A stretch of DNA of 64,000 bases from Lumbricus rubellus (lineage: Eukaryota > Annelida > Clitellata > Crassiclitellata > Lumbricidae). Positions 11,820 to 23,484 of the stretch are shown here, piece after piece; positions within the stretch are counted from its first letter, which is position 1, and every line of letters starts with the position of its first letter. A model generated the notes under the pieces. That model ran no database searches. It saw nothing but the letters and a program-made list of their open reading frames with translations, and was not told the DNA's origin. The stretch lies in NCBI GenBank assembly GCA_945859605.1, contig OX243820.1, forward strand, positions 35,439,452-35,503,451, in the 5' to 3' direction. The position numbers and the translations under genes are program-made.

Positions 11820-11852
<33 letters not shown>
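11820..11852. repeat. (GT)n microsatellite
   Basis: A simple tg repeat with one interruption. Confidence 0.9.
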
Positions 11853-11857
<5 letters not shown>

Positions 11858-11999
11858 GTGTTGAAATATGATAATGCAGTATTCGAACACCCGAAACCAG
11901 TCACCCCATATAGCAACGCAACCAGCACACCTTATGGTACAGTCCCACTCCTGGTTCCTGATCAGTCGCCCCACTAGTGTTTTATCTAGACTTCTGCTA

Positions 12000-12305
12000 A
12001 AAATGGCCGGGGCACGAAGAACCTTGAGTATATATCATCATGGGGAGAAGGGGAAGGTTGGCTGGGCACATTCTTATAGACTACTAAAGGAGAGAATTGC
12101 GAGGACGGCATTGAACTGGTTGCCGGAGGGTGGAAACGAAAAAGAGGCAGGCCAAGAAACACCTGGAGACACGCTTTCAGGAAGGACCTGGAGCGGATGG
12201 GACTGGGCTGGGATGAGGCGGAGGTGGTGGCTGGCGACCGTATGGAGTGGCGAGGACTTGTCGACCAATGCTCCGATCGGAACTGGAGGAACTAAGTCTA
12301 ATTAA
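12000..12305 (+). pseudogene. LINE ORF2 C-terminal remnant
   Basis: Plus-strand translation, with frameshifts, shows the conserved tail of LINE reverse-transcriptase ORFs. The order is a RTALNWLPEGG segment, an RKRGRPRNTWRR-like stretch, a WD-containing helix, then DRMEWRGLVDQCSDRNWRN and stop. This arrangement is typical of the last 80 residues of several non-LTR retrotransposon clades. No upstream RT domain is present, so this is a 5'-truncated dead copy. The clade cannot be set from the tail. Confidence 0.65.
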
Positions 12306-12699
12306 GTAAGTTTCTGGAAGAGGGGCAAGTTCCTCCCAGGAACGACATCTCCCCAGAAAAATTAGGATGGTGATTTTTCACATGTATAGCCTTATAGCTA
12401 TTATAGCCTACGTACCATTACATTTCCAATCCACCCACAAATTTTCCGATAGAATACAATGTATCCTATAAGCTTATCTGATATTATATGTGTTAGGCTA
12501 TATTCTGCCTGTATCCGAAATTATTGCCGTGAGTTGTGTTTTTGGTTTTCGTGGAATTGAAGACAGCTGCACGGAAGCAGAGGTCACGTGACGTGTTATA
12601 GTATTATAGTTCAGCAGGTCACCAGAGGTCACGAGGTCACGACTCGACATTTGAAAGTCATCTCCAGCGTACACGTTGGGGTCATTGGGTTCAGGATGA

Positions 12700-13045
12700 C
12701 TGTCTGTGTGTCTCTCTATATGTCTGTGTATCTGTATGTCTGGGGTCTGTCTGCGTGCCTCTTTGTCTGTCTGTCTGCGTGCCTCTTTGTCTGTCTGTCT
12801 GCGTGTCTCTCTGTCTGTCTGTGTGTCTGTCTGTGCGTCTGTCTGTGTGTCTGCATGTCAACAGTCACCCCTAATATAACTGAGCAATGAGTGACTGAAT
12901 CCAGGAATGTCTCTGTCTGTCTGTCTGTCTGTCTGTCTGTGTCTGTCTTTACGTTTGTCTTTCCGTGCCAGTCTGTCTGTGTTTGTCTTTGTCTGTCTGT
13001 GTCTGTCTGCGGGTATGTGTCGGTCTGTGTGTCTATGTCTGTCAT
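12700..13045. repeat. Interrupted (CTGT)n arrays
   Basis: Two blocks, about 12700-12860 and 12905-13040, separated by about 45 bp of unique DNA. Apparent Cys-Leu-rich frames are repeat artefacts. Confidence 0.95.
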
Positions 13046-13164
13046 CAGAACTGTATTGCATTAGTTAGCATGTCATGTCTGCGCATCTGCTTAGCGGGAT
13101 ATATACGTGGGTGTATCACGTGATATAAAGTCGGAAATGACACCGAGAGGATGGATGAACGGAT

Positions 13165-13330
13165 GGATGGATGGAGGTCAAGACCTGCTACTGCTGCTAC
13201 TGCTGCTGCTGCTGCTGATGATGATGCTGCTGATGCTGCTGATGATGATTATAATGAAGGGAGCGTAGCATCATTAATCGCCTCCGAGTATATGCATCTT
13301 GAATGGGCGCTATGTAAATTCGGATTGATG
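13165..13330. repeat. (GATG)n/(CTG)n repeat followed by an orphan SINE tail
   Basis: Triplet repeats at 13188-13250 are followed by 'cgcctccgagtatatgcatc...gggcgctatgtaaat' (about 13278-13320). This matches the 3' tail of the SINEs at 61824 and 62798. The tRNA-related head is missing. Confidence 0.6.
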
Positions 13331-13364
13331 GATTGACCAGATGACGATATTAAGCACTATTTAT

Positions 13365-13520
13365 TTATTTTTTTATTTAATTAATTAATTAATTCCTTCT
13401 TTCCCGCTTTTTCTCGTTCCTTCGTTCATTAAATATTTAACAAATAAATAAATTTAATAAATAACTAACTAACTAAATAAATGAATGAATAAATAACTAA
13501 CTAACTAAATAAATTCATTC
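13365..13520. repeat. (TTAA)/(AAAT)/(AACT) simple repeats
   Basis: Runs of taattaatt, aaataaat, ctaactaa and aatgaatg. Between about 13521 and 14100 I see no feature except scattered 'aactgcac' words. Confidence 0.85.
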
Positions 13521-14149
13521 CTTCAGATTGATTAGGCATTTTATATCATATACCCCTGTGCAAAGGGTAGAAACAACTAATAAACGCCAGCCCTTTTAAA
13601 CAGAAATTCTTAGAACTGCACAACCAGTGTTGGCAAAAATTTCTCACAACTTTTTTCAGTCGTTTCTGATAAATTTTGCCCAAAAAATGTCGTTCAATTT
13701 CGTCGCTCTTCAGTGATAATATACCGGCTGCAGTTACATTTTTCTAATGATTATCGCTGCACAAGATTGCTATTACAACTGCACTTAGGGCCTAATTATT
13801 TATTTACAACTGCACAATTTGTGTAGAACTGCACGTTAAAAAGCCCTGATTAAAAACGTTCTTTGATCAAATACATGTACGTCATTTAGAACTATAGAAT
13901 TGTTATCCTTAATTCCTCCATCCTTCCATCCCTCCCTTCTTCCTTTCGAAACTGAATCGATTCGAGATGGTTTCGGTTGAAGAGAAAGCTGTCAATCGAC
14001 GCCTCTGCATCCATGCAGGAAACCGGTTTCCGTTTCGTTAAACGTTTTGTACAGTTTGCGATTTCTATGAGGATCAATAAACGGTTAAAACATTATATGT
14101 ACAATTATTGTACATTGAAATAATACATACATGCAGCAGAAACAACAAA

Positions 14150-14305
14150 TGCTATATATATATATAATTATATATATATATATATATATTATACACACCA
14201 TATAATATAGAAACATATAAAAATTTATTTTATATGGTCTATAAATATTATATATATGTATATATGTACATTTTTGTCCATATATATTATATATGTATAT
14301 ACATG
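14150..14305. repeat. (TA)n microsatellite
   Basis: Interrupted tatata tract. The following 14310-14690 segment is unique and unassigned, with no supported exon. Confidence 0.9.
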
Positions 14306-14744
14306 TATATGTAGAAACTAGAAAGAAGGAGGAGGGGAAAAGGGATAAAAGATTGGGGAAAGGAAAGATTAGTTGCTGGTTCATCACAGTAGGGTGCGCT
14401 TAACATCGGGCCCTTCTGTCTCGCGGCACTACCGCAGGTATACGAGGTAGAGGTCGAGTTGGGTGTGATCACTGTGATGGGGTGGTGCTCTTTTAAGGAC
14501 TTGTTGGCGAGGGGGTGGAAAAACGTCCAAGGAAATGACCGGCTCTTCCGTCGGCTCTTCCGCTTCCTCCCTCTGCATGCTCCACTTTCCTTCTTCTCTC
14601 TAATTGAAGCTAATATATGTTGTCCAGCCATGTCGCCCATAATACCCATAATTCCTCTCTCTTCCGGCGATCTTTATTTACCTCCGTCTGCCTCTGATTC
14701 CCTCTGCCTCTGTCTCTTTCTTTATATATACATGCCGCTGTCCC

Positions 14745-14875
14745 CTTCTGGCCTGTATGTCTGCATGCCTGTCTGCCTATATGCCTGCCTGCCTGCATAC
14801 CTGTCTGTCTGCCTGTATGTCCGCCTGTCTGCCTGCCTGCCTGCCTGATTGCCTGCCTGCCTGCCTGCATGTTTG
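14745..14875. repeat. (CTGC/CTGT)n microsatellite
   Basis: Tandem ctgcctgc/tgtctgcc units. A shorter (CTCTGT)n block follows at 14993-15095. Confidence 0.95.
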
Positions 14876-15444
14876 TGTCTCGTTAAAACCTTGGCACAAT
14901 GCACACACATTAATCCATGACAGAAAATCGCTCATGACAGTCAATTCTCTAGTCAATGCATGTTCTATAAACACATACTAAAAGCATAGTTTCTCTCTGT
15001 CTCTGCCTCTGTCTGTGCCCATGCCTCTGCCTCTGTTTGCCTCTTGGTCTGTGTATCTCTCTGTCTCTGTCTCTGTCTCTGTCGATCTCTCTGCGTCAGT
15101 GTCATTTTCGTTCAGGAAAATTCTTGTTATTTTTAATTTTTTTTTACTCTGCATACATCTCCGCACCAGCTTCGCACAATTGCCCGTTCACTAACGTCTA
15201 CATACAGGGTGGCTCAAAAAAAATTGTACCACCGGATAAATTGCAATATCTTCGCAACCGATTGAAATTTTTTTCCGAAAATTTTCTAATTTGAAGGGGA
15301 ATGAATTTCCAACAATCCCTGAAAGTTTCACTGAAATGTTTTTATGTTTGCAAAAGTTACAGCTGTTTAAACTTTGATTTTGGTTTTTTCAAATTTCCGT
15401 GGAAAAATTAACGTCAATTCTTGATTTCCATGTCAAATGATATC

Positions 15445-15720
15445 ACTTTTCACTACGGCCTCAGAAATACGTTTTGCAGTTGATTTTGGGATATGATGTG
15501 AGTGTCCACTCCCTGCTTTAATACGAGCTCGAATTCTTTTTGGGAAGCTTAGTATGGCCTTGTTGATCGAGTCCTGCGGCAACTGATCCCACATTAGCAG
15601 CGGGACTTCCTTCAGCTAGCCAATGTTCTCCAACTTGAGATGAAATGTCTTGCAGCATAGCTTCCCCGACGTGGTAAGCAAGAGGGCTAAGGTCTGGCGA
15701 TGTTGTTAGTCACCTTTGCC
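15445..15720 (-). pseudogene. Mariner transposase C-terminal remnant
   Basis: The minus strand encodes a PDLSPLAYHVGEAML segment (the conserved PDLxPxD/xH region of Tc1/mariner catalytic cores) and then, in another frame, a tail ending KRIRARIKAGSGHSHH. Frameshifts are present. The N-terminal half lies 5 kb away beyond the inserted transposon. Confidence 0.7.
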
Positions 15721-16143
15721 AATAAATTTACTGAAGTGAATTGCAAAAATAAGGTAGCGTCATCATAATCAGCCTTGCCGTGTGAGCAAGCAGGCGCACT
15801 GTTCTGCTGGAAAATAAAACGAGATGTTAGAGCTCACCTGGTCTTCAATGAGTCTGGGTAAGAGAGTTCAGCGATGAGTTTGACATTTCGTCTACCGAGT
15901 AACAGAAGGGCGTAACTGACAGAAATCTAAAAAATTTATATTCTTTGTTTTTTTTCCTCTTCCGGTATGATATTATGATGTGGATTAAGAAACGGGCGCA
16001 AGTGACATGTGCATACCTATGTAAAATGCAGTAATCGAAGGGCGTAAGTACATAGTTGACATTTTCTGAAGAAACAGACGGGCGTAAGTGTTGTATCTAC
16101 AGTGATAAGGGCGTAAGTGACAGAGCCTAACAAACAAATTAAA

Positions 16144-16237
16144 ATGGCCGACAGAAGTCGTCGTCGGCGATTTTCTGCCACCGCTGCTGCTAATCTTATC
16201 GCCGAATGGGTTTCTGTCGGGAAAAACACCGCAAAAA
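16144..16237 (+). CDS. Transposase-like gene, exon 1
   Basis: ATG at 16144 (aaaATGGCC) opens 31 codons (MADRSRRRRF..., basic N-terminus) plus one base before a GTAAGA donor at 16238. The intron runs 16238-16741 and ends ...tttttgtaattttag. Joining to 16742 keeps the long frame downstream in phase (AGA codon). This gives the long ORF a proper ATG; the open frame there otherwise begins without one. Confidence 0.6.
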
Positions 16238-16741
16238 GTAAGATACTGAAGATAATAATATCATTGTGATTTTATATACTGATAAATTTGTTCATCATGC
16301 CAGAAAAACATCGTTAGTATAGACCAGAAATGGCCAACGGTTCGCTCTTTGTAGTAGACCCATAGTTAGCCACGCTTTTAAGTTCAGCTTACATTGTGCC
16401 AACGCTGCATACGCTAGGCTATTTTTTTTATTTCTTGATGTTGTTTTTGGGATATTACTGTATTAATATTGGAAAATTAAAAGAGTAAATTCCTCTTATT
16501 TCATTATTGGAAAAACTTTATTCTGGGAAACTTAATTGTCTCGGAATGGACGTGTCCGGGACGAGGGACATTTTCTCAAATTCCGGGACTGTCCCGGACC
16601 GTAATGTTCAATGACGTGCTCTGGAGACTGGACATTTTGCAAAACTGCATTAAATGTAATTTTGTTTTTTGTAGCACATGGTGATTTATGCTGTATTTCT
16701 GTTGTAACAGCAAATTTGGTATGTCGGTTTTGTAATTTTAG

Positions 16742-19700
16742 GAAAGAAAGCGACACTGCCACCAGTCCCCGATGTGACTGAATCTACGTCGGCAGAGTTA
16801 CATCCTACCATCGACGCAGATCCACCGGAAGCGACACTGCCACCAGTCCCCGATGTGACTGAATCTACGTCGGCAGAGTTACATCCTACCATCGAAGCAG
16901 ATCCACCGGAAGCGACACTGCCACCAGTCCCCGGTGTGACTGAATCTACGTCGGCAGAGTTACATCCTACCATCGAAGCAGATCCACCGGAAGCGACACT
17001 GCCACCAGTCCCCGATGTGACTGAATCTACGTCGGCAGAGTTACATCCTACCATCGACGCAGATCCACCGGAAGCGACACTGCCACCAGTCCCCGGTGTG
17101 ACTGAATCTACGTCGGCAGAGTTACATCCTACCATCGACGCAGATCCACCGGAAGCGACACTGCCACCAGTCCCCGATGTGACTGAATCTACGTCGGCAG
17201 AGTTACATCCTACCATCGAAGCAGATCCACCGGAAGCGACACTGCCACCAGTCCCCGATGTGACTGAATCTACGTTGGCAGAGTTACATCCTACCATCGA
17301 CGCAGATCCACCGGAAGCGACACTGCCACCAGTCCCCGGTGTGACTGAATCTACGTCGGCAGAGTTACGTCCTACCATCGAAGCAGATCCACCGGAAGCG
17401 ACACTGCCACCAGTCCCCGATGTGACTGAATCTACGTCGGCAGAGTTACATCCTACCATCGACGCAGATCCACCGGAAGGGACACTGCCACCAGTCCCCG
17501 ATGTGACTGAATCTACGTCGGCAGAGTTACATCCTACCATCGAAACAGATCCACCGGAAGCGACACTGCCACCAGTCCCCGATGTGACTGAATCTACGTC
17601 GGCAGAGTTACATCCTACCATCGACGCAGATCCACCGGAAGCGACACTGCCACCAGTCCCCGATGTGACTGAATCTACGTCGGCAGAGTTACATCCTACC
17701 ATCGAAGCAGATCCACCGGAAGCGACACTGCCACCAGTCCCCGATGTGACTGAATCTACGTTGGCAGAGTTACATCCTACCATCGACGCAGATCCACCGG
17801 AAGCGACACTGCCACCAGTCCCCGGTGTGACTGAATCTACGTCGGCAGAGTTACGTCCTACCATCGAAGCAGATCCACCGGAAGCGACACTGCCACCAGT
17901 CCCCGATGTGACTGAATCTACGTCGGCAGAGTTACATCCTACCATCGAAACAGATCCACCGGAAGCGACACTGCCACCAGTCCCCGATGTGACTGAATCT
18001 ACGTCTATAGACACAGATCCACAGCAACAACACAGGGGCAGAAAACGAACTAGAAATACTCAGGAATGGAAGCAGAATATTCGTAAAAGACAGAGACAGT
18101 CTGGTGAGCAGTATGCAAGTAGATCTGGATCTATTGTTGATGCTCGTTCAGTTAAGCAACATCAGTGTGGCCAATGTGTGAATAATTGCAATAAAAATCT
18201 ACCCGAACAAGGTCGCCATACCATCAACCGAAAATTTTGGATGCTTCATGATTATTCCAGGCAAAGGGATTTTATTTGTTCACACGTCATTATTAAGCAG
18301 AAGCATCGAAACAAAACAGAATCGAGCAGAAGAGCTCACACTTTGCAGTATTTTCTAACTTTGAGTGGCAAAAAGATTAAAGTTTGTAAATCAGTTTTCT
18401 TGTCGACACTTAGTATCAGTGAGAAGATGGTGAGATACACACTGAGTAACAGGTCTGACACTGGACATGCCAAAGCAGATGGCCGAGGCCGTCATTCACC
18501 AGGAATTAAGAAACCAGAATTAATTCGGCAGTCAGTACGTGACCATATAAACTCATTTCCTGTCATGGAATCACATTACTGCAGGAAAAGTACTTCAAAG
18601 AAATATCTAGACAAAAATCTAAGTATTACAAAAATGCACCAACTATATCAAGAAAGTTGTGTATCAACTCCCTACTTGAATGTGAACTTAAAGTATTACA
18701 GGGATGTATTTACAAGTGATTTCAACTTTTCATTTCATCGACCAAAAAAAGACTTTTGCAATTTTTGCACAAAGTTTGACAACTCCAGCAGTTCAGAGAA
18801 AGATGAGCTGAAGCTTGATTATGATGAACATCATAAGCGAAAGGAAGCCGTGCGGCAGCAAAAACAACGTGACAAAGACCTAGCAAAATCGGATAAAACT
18901 GTTGTGGCGATCACATTTGATCTGCAGCAAGTTCTGCAAAGCCCGCAAGTGAATGTGTCGTCACTGTACTATAAAAGGAAGCTAGCGACATACAATTTGA
19001 CTGTATTCAATTTAGGCAACAAGTCTGTGACATGTTACATGTGGCACGAAGCTATTGCAGGCCGAGGTAGCTCAGAAATTGCAACCTGTATTCAGAAGTT
19101 TTCTGCATCTCTGCCACAATCAGTAACACGTCTAATTATGTATTCAGATACATGTGGGGGCCAGAACAGAAACCAACAGTTTGCTGCTATGTGCTTGCAA
19201 ACTGTTGCCAATGATACTCATCTTGAGTGCATTGATCATATTTTTATGGAATCGGGACATAGTCAGATGGAGTGTGACTCAGTGCATTCAACTATTGAGT
19301 CGGCCGTCAAAAACAGAAACATCTACGCACCTTCGGATTACTACCAAGTTGTTGCTACGGCCAGACGTTCAAATCCATACAGCGTTCAGACATTGTCAAC
19401 GAGTGATATTCTCAACTACAAGTCTCTGTCAAAGCATGTTATACGAAATCGAACAAAGAATACTGAGGGCGAAACAGTTCATTGGTTAAAAATTAAACAT
19501 CTAATGTATCTGAAATCCACACCCTTCACCATCTACTACAAATACGACATTGAAAATCCTATCTTCATGAATGTTAGTGTAACTGGTGCTGCTAAAGGAC
19601 GTCGACCAACCACCATGCCTACCACGATCGCTCAATTATTTTCGAAACCACCCGCAATATCTGAAGCCAAGTATCGGGATCTACAGTCTCTGTGCAATGA

Positions 19701-19815
19701 AAGAGCAATTCCGCAAGATTACCATCCATTCTACACTTCGTTATGTCATAGCAACACAGTTAGAAACTCCTTACCAGAGCCCGATATGGAGGAAAACGTT
19801 GAAGACTGCTGTTAG
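16742..19815 (+). CDS. Transposase-like protein, exon 2 (repeat region plus DDE-like domain)
   Basis: Spliced to exon 1 this gives about 1055 residues. Residues from about 35 to 450 are fifteen 27-residue repeats (ATLPPVP[DG]VTESTSAEL[HR]PTI[DE][AT]DPPE), acidic and proline-rich. A basic segment and a Cys-containing stretch (CGQCVNNC) follow. The C-terminal half contains DFCNFC, a FDLQQ aspartate (about D758), SDTCGGQNRN (about D834) and ESGHSQMECDSVHSTIE (about D877, E884). That is a plausible DDE-type catalytic series, shared with widespread invertebrate proteins of transposon origin. The frame is intact to TAG at 19813, with no stops or frameshifts, so the copy may be functional. The exact family is uncertain. 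Confidence 0.7.
16750..18005 (+). repeat. Coding minisatellite: 81-bp unit, 15 copies plus partial
   Basis: Period exactly 81 bp (27 codons). Copies differ mainly at a few positions (gacgca/gaagca/gaaaca, gatgtg/ggtgtg, tcg/ttg, cat/cgt). Copies 7-8 and 13-14 share the same pair of variants (ttggca then cgtcct), so a block of about six units was duplicated as one piece. Because the period is a multiple of three, the opposite strand is also open, which has no meaning by itself. Confidence 0.95.
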
Positions 19816-19819
19816 AGCT

Positions 19820-20330
19820 AAATGAAATAGTATAATGTCGCTCAATTGGTTGCTTTCGATTTGCATTTAAATATGCAGTTCTAGCATTTTTCTCTATTAT
19901 TGACTGATGTTGGTACCATAGTGGTAATTTACAGTACTTTTTATGCATTAAATGAAATAGTATAATGTCGTTCAGTGGATTGATTTTGATTTGTGCTTAA
20001 ATATGCAGTTCTAGCATTTTTCTCTATTATTGACTGATGTTGGTACCATAGTGGTAATTTACAGTACTTTTTATGCATTAAATGAAATAGTATAATGTCG
20101 TTCAGTGGATTGATTTTGATTTGTGCTTAAATATGCAGTTCTAGCATTTTTCTCTATTATTGACTGATGTTGGTACCATAGTGGTAATTTACAGTACTTT
20201 TTATGCATTAAATGAAATAGTATAATGTCGTTCAGTGGATTGCTTTTGATTTGTGCTTAAATATGCAGTTCTAGCATTTTTCTCTATTATTGACTGATGT
20301 TGGTACCATAGTGGTAATTTACAGATCATT
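19820..20330 (+). repeat. Four tandem 130-bp repeats downstream of the transposase stop
   Basis: 'aaatgaaatagtataatgtc' starts at 19820, 19950, 20080 and 20210. The first copy is the most diverged; the other three are almost identical. They occupy the 3' non-coding part of the transposon, directly after the stop codon. Confidence 0.9.
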
Positions 20331-20639
20331 AACAGTAGGCTACTACAGTTTATGCATTAAAGAGCATTGTGCTCCTCACATAAAAGGGCGTAAGTGTCTA
20401 TCCATACTGACGTGATATACAATCATAAGGGCGTAAGTGACTTATATTGCAGTTAAAGAGTGTTTATTAAAATTAAAAGTTGTCTGCTAAAAATTGCATG
20501 TTTTTAAAGTCTAGTCACCAACCAAACACGTACATATAAAATAAAGCTGATTTGATACAGAGTGTCAAACTACTAACTCAATTATCTCCATTCGAAGTTT
20601 TTTTACTTACGCCCTTCTGTTACTCGGTAGACGATTTAG

Positions 20640-21130
20640 CCTACTGAATGGGATTAAATGCAGTCTTTTCTGGCACCCGTGACACATGCTAGCAAATCTG
20701 ATGCTGAAACCACGATGTGCTTTGCAAACTTGACCCTTTCGATTACCAAGCGAATTTCTTGAAAATCGTACTTTTTCCATCAGACCAAGCGACCACTTCC
20801 TACCTCGCTTCCAAAATCTGATCTTCGTTACATAAACATGTTTACAGATAGCCTTCAATATGCTCAGGCTCCACTTTTCACTCAGTATTTTGCTATGATT
20901 ACGCGATGTCCCAGTCTCTGTTCACGCAGCGTCCGAGTTTCCATTTTATCTTCCGCAGAAATTTTGCCCATGCCGTTCAGTAATGGATTCACGAATTGAG
21001 TCCATAATCTATCAAATATCACTAAATACCAACAGTTTCCTGCATAAACAGCCTCTTTACAGCTCTTAGTGAGGTCGTAGGACATCATCATCATTTTTAT
21101 GATGTAATTTGCAAACAATCTTAATGAAAT
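20640..21130 (-). pseudogene. Mariner transposase N-terminal and middle remnant
   Basis: The minus-strand frame includes VTKIRFWKRGRKWSL and KVRFSRNSLGNRKGQ and then the insertion point of the large transposon. Basic residue spacing and position relative to the 15445-15720 C-terminal piece fit the DNA-binding and early catalytic part of a mariner transposase. Several frameshifts and stops are present. Confidence 0.45.
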
Positions 21131-21519
21131 CACATTGTATTGGAACTTTATTCTCCGGATTTTTGAAAAAACGAAATTTTAAGTTTGAACAGCTGTATCT
21201 TTTGCAAACAAGAAAATTTTCAACCGAAACTTTAAGGGATTATTGGAAATTCATTCCCCTACAAATTGGGAAATTTTCGGAGAAAAATGTCTATCGGTTG
21301 CGAAGTTATCGCATCTTATCCGGTGGTACATTTTTTTGAGCCACCCTGTATACATGTAGTTCATTCTTTCATCACAGTCCGTCTTGACTATAATTGCTCG
21401 TCACTCTGCTCTGGCCTCCCGTCCAACTGAATAGTGTGCATGTGCGGCGTGTCTAATTGGACAAAATTCCTAAATTTGGTCATAATTATTATCTCCAAGC
21501 ATAATAATGCTGAAAGCCC

Positions 21520-21595
21520 TTTGGACAATGACAATGGACATGGACAATGGACAATGTACAATGGACAATGTACAATGGACAATGGACATGCCTCG
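21520..21595. repeat. (GGACAATGTACAAT)n short tandem repeat
   Basis: ggacaatg and tacaatgg words repeated about seven times. The rest of 21351-21905 is unassigned non-coding DNA. Confidence 0.85.
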
Positions 21596-21911
21596 GCTGT
21601 ATAGTGGGCTACTGATTGTAAATCCCTGACAATAGTCGGACACTGTAGCACACGAGGGTTTGCAAATAAAAAAGTCTGAAAATACTGAGAAGCAGAGGCA
21701 AATTCCAACGCCGACCTCTCTAAGTACAGGAAGGTATAGAAACAGTGACACGAACTCATTTACTGGGACACTACAATAAATGTAGTGTGAAGGAAGGAAC
21801 ATTAACGACCAAAATACGTCTGGGATTGTAACTAGACACGCTATATCCTAGGAAGAATACTTGGAGCACGCGACCACATAACGTACTCATGCACTTGGTT
21901 GTACGCATAAT

Positions 21912-22195
<284 letters not shown>

Positions 22196-22464
22196 GATAC
22201 CTTGAGCTGCATTTGATAACTATTTTACGTGTAGGTCACTCTCTCTTCAGTCCTATGTCAATGGACCAATAAAAAATGAGAAGTGACACGTTAAAAGCTA
22301 CCTTTGATCTCACAGAAAACTGACTTCCTGAATTATACGCCCATGTATCAGAGTTTCTGTCTGTCTGCCAGTCTGTCTGCCAGTCTGTCTATGTGTCTTT
22401 CTCGTTCCTTCTCTCTGACTGTTTCTCAATCTGTCCGATCGCATTTACCAACCTATATTATATA

Positions 22465-23484
22465 TAGGGTGTCTCGATAGGTCGTGAACGATTTTGAATG
22501 CAGATAAATATATGTTATACAAAATATAATGTGGAAAGTTTTATACTGGCGGATAGGTTATTCAAATGAAAATGTTAATATAAAAAAATTAGATCACTAG
22601 CTCACTTATTCAATTTGTAGCGCCAATATCCGTGACGTCATCAAATTCGAGCCAATTAAACGTCCAGTTAAACCGCAAACAATATTGTACGACCATCATT
22701 GTTAATCCACACATAATTAATTAATACAAAATATCATTTAGTATTAAATAATGTTTTCTTTACTCATTATTACAGCCTCAAGTCGATTAGTCATCCAGCC
22801 AAATAGATTTTTCTGAGTTGTCAGAAGTAGGCTAGGCCTATCGATGTCCACGACTTACGAAGCCAACGTTTTAAGGTGTTCAGTGTAGGACCTATGTGGT
22901 TCGGGTTCGGCATAAACAGTTGGATTAACAAAACTTATTATCATTCCAAATAAAACTTCAGTCACTTCGACTTATTACCGAGGGACTGGCCGCCTAATTC
23001 GCCGGATTTGCCACCAATGGTAAATGCTTGGAGTATTATGGTGGCAACAGACTGTTTATGCCGATACCGAGTCCCAAACATTAAAACGTCGGCTTTGTAT
23101 GGCATGGACATCAAAAGGCCTACCTCTGACAACTCAGAAAAATCTATTTGGCTCGATGACTAATCGACTTGAGGCTGTAATAATGAGTAAAGGAAACATT
23201 ATTAAATACTAAATGATAATTTGTATTAATTATTATGTGTGGATTAACAATTATGGTCGTACAATATTGTTTGCGGCTTAACTGGACGTTTATTTGGCAC
23301 GAATTTGATGACGTCACGGATATTGGCGCTAAAATTTGCATAAGTGAGCTAGTGATCTAATTTTTTTATATTAACATTTTCATTTGAATAACCTATCCGT
23401 CAGTATAAAACTTTCCACAATATAATGTGTGTAACATATATTTGTCTACATTCAAAATCGTTCACGACCTATCGAGACACCCTA
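22465..23484 (+). mobile_element. Palindromic mariner-type element with about 350-bp arms
   Basis: TAGGGTGTCTCGATAGGTCG at the left and its inverse at the right, with TA at 22463-22464 and 23485-23486. The two arms are near-complementary for about 350 bp. The right half contains a Tc1/mariner transposase C-terminus (about 22985-23212): WPPNSPDL, later MTNRLEAVIMSKGNIIKY. The last part of that coding sequence also lies in the right arm and so is present in inverted form in the left arm. This looks like a fold-back derivative formed by copying the 3' end of an autonomous element onto its 5' side. Confidence 0.8.
22985..23212 (+). pseudogene. Mariner transposase C-terminal fragment
   Basis: A PPNSPDL motif is followed, with a frameshift, by a frame reading about 60 residues to a natural terminal ...KGNIIKY and stop. 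The N-terminal DNA-binding and first catalytic aspartate regions are missing, so the copy cannot be autonomous. Confidence 0.65.

Larger units (their letters stand above)
15889..20633 (+). mobile_element. Autonomous-looking DNA transposon (Sola-like?), 27-bp TIR, 4-bp TSD ATTT
   Basis: 27-bp perfect inverted termini (start CGTCTACCGAGTAACAG, end its inverse) flanked by attt at 15885-15888 and 20634-20637. Subterminal 'gggcgtaagtgac' motifs recur near 15909, 15984, 16038, 16080 and 16107 on the left and 20387, 20427 and 20611 (inverted) on the right. These are the kind of repeated sites a transposase binds. The single gene lies between. The 4-bp duplication and a single large DDE-like protein fit the Sola superfamily, but that assignment is my inference. 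It inserted into the mariner at 15205-21348. Confidence 0.8.
15205..21348 (-). mobile_element. Mariner/Tc1-type transposon, decayed, interrupted by a 4.7-kb element
   Basis: Ends CAGGGTGGCTCAAAAA and its inverse, flanked by TA at 15203-15204 and 21349-21350. The TIRs remain about 85% alike over roughly 165 bp. Subtracting the 15889-20633 insertion and its 4-bp duplication leaves 1395 bp, the usual size of a full-length mariner. Minus-strand transposase remnants sit on both sides. The C-terminal part (about 15500-15710) has a PDLSPLAYHV motif and, after a frameshift, WDQLPQDSINKAILSFPKR. The N-terminal and middle part lies at about 20640-21130. It is a pseudogene. Confidence 0.85.

Noticed and set aside
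12000..12305. Host gene exon with a Trp- and Arg-rich protein
   Set aside because: The motif order is the known C-terminal tail of LINE ORF2 proteins and the frame is broken.
16750..18005. Regular repeats suggesting a CRISPR-like array
   Set aside because: Units are contiguous with no unique spacers, lie in frame in a long ORF, and the DNA is eukaryotic.
16686..18014. 442-codon minus-strand ORF of Gly/Ser/Val repeats
   Set aside because: It is the antisense of the 81-bp coding minisatellite; a period divisible by three keeps the opposite strand open automatically.
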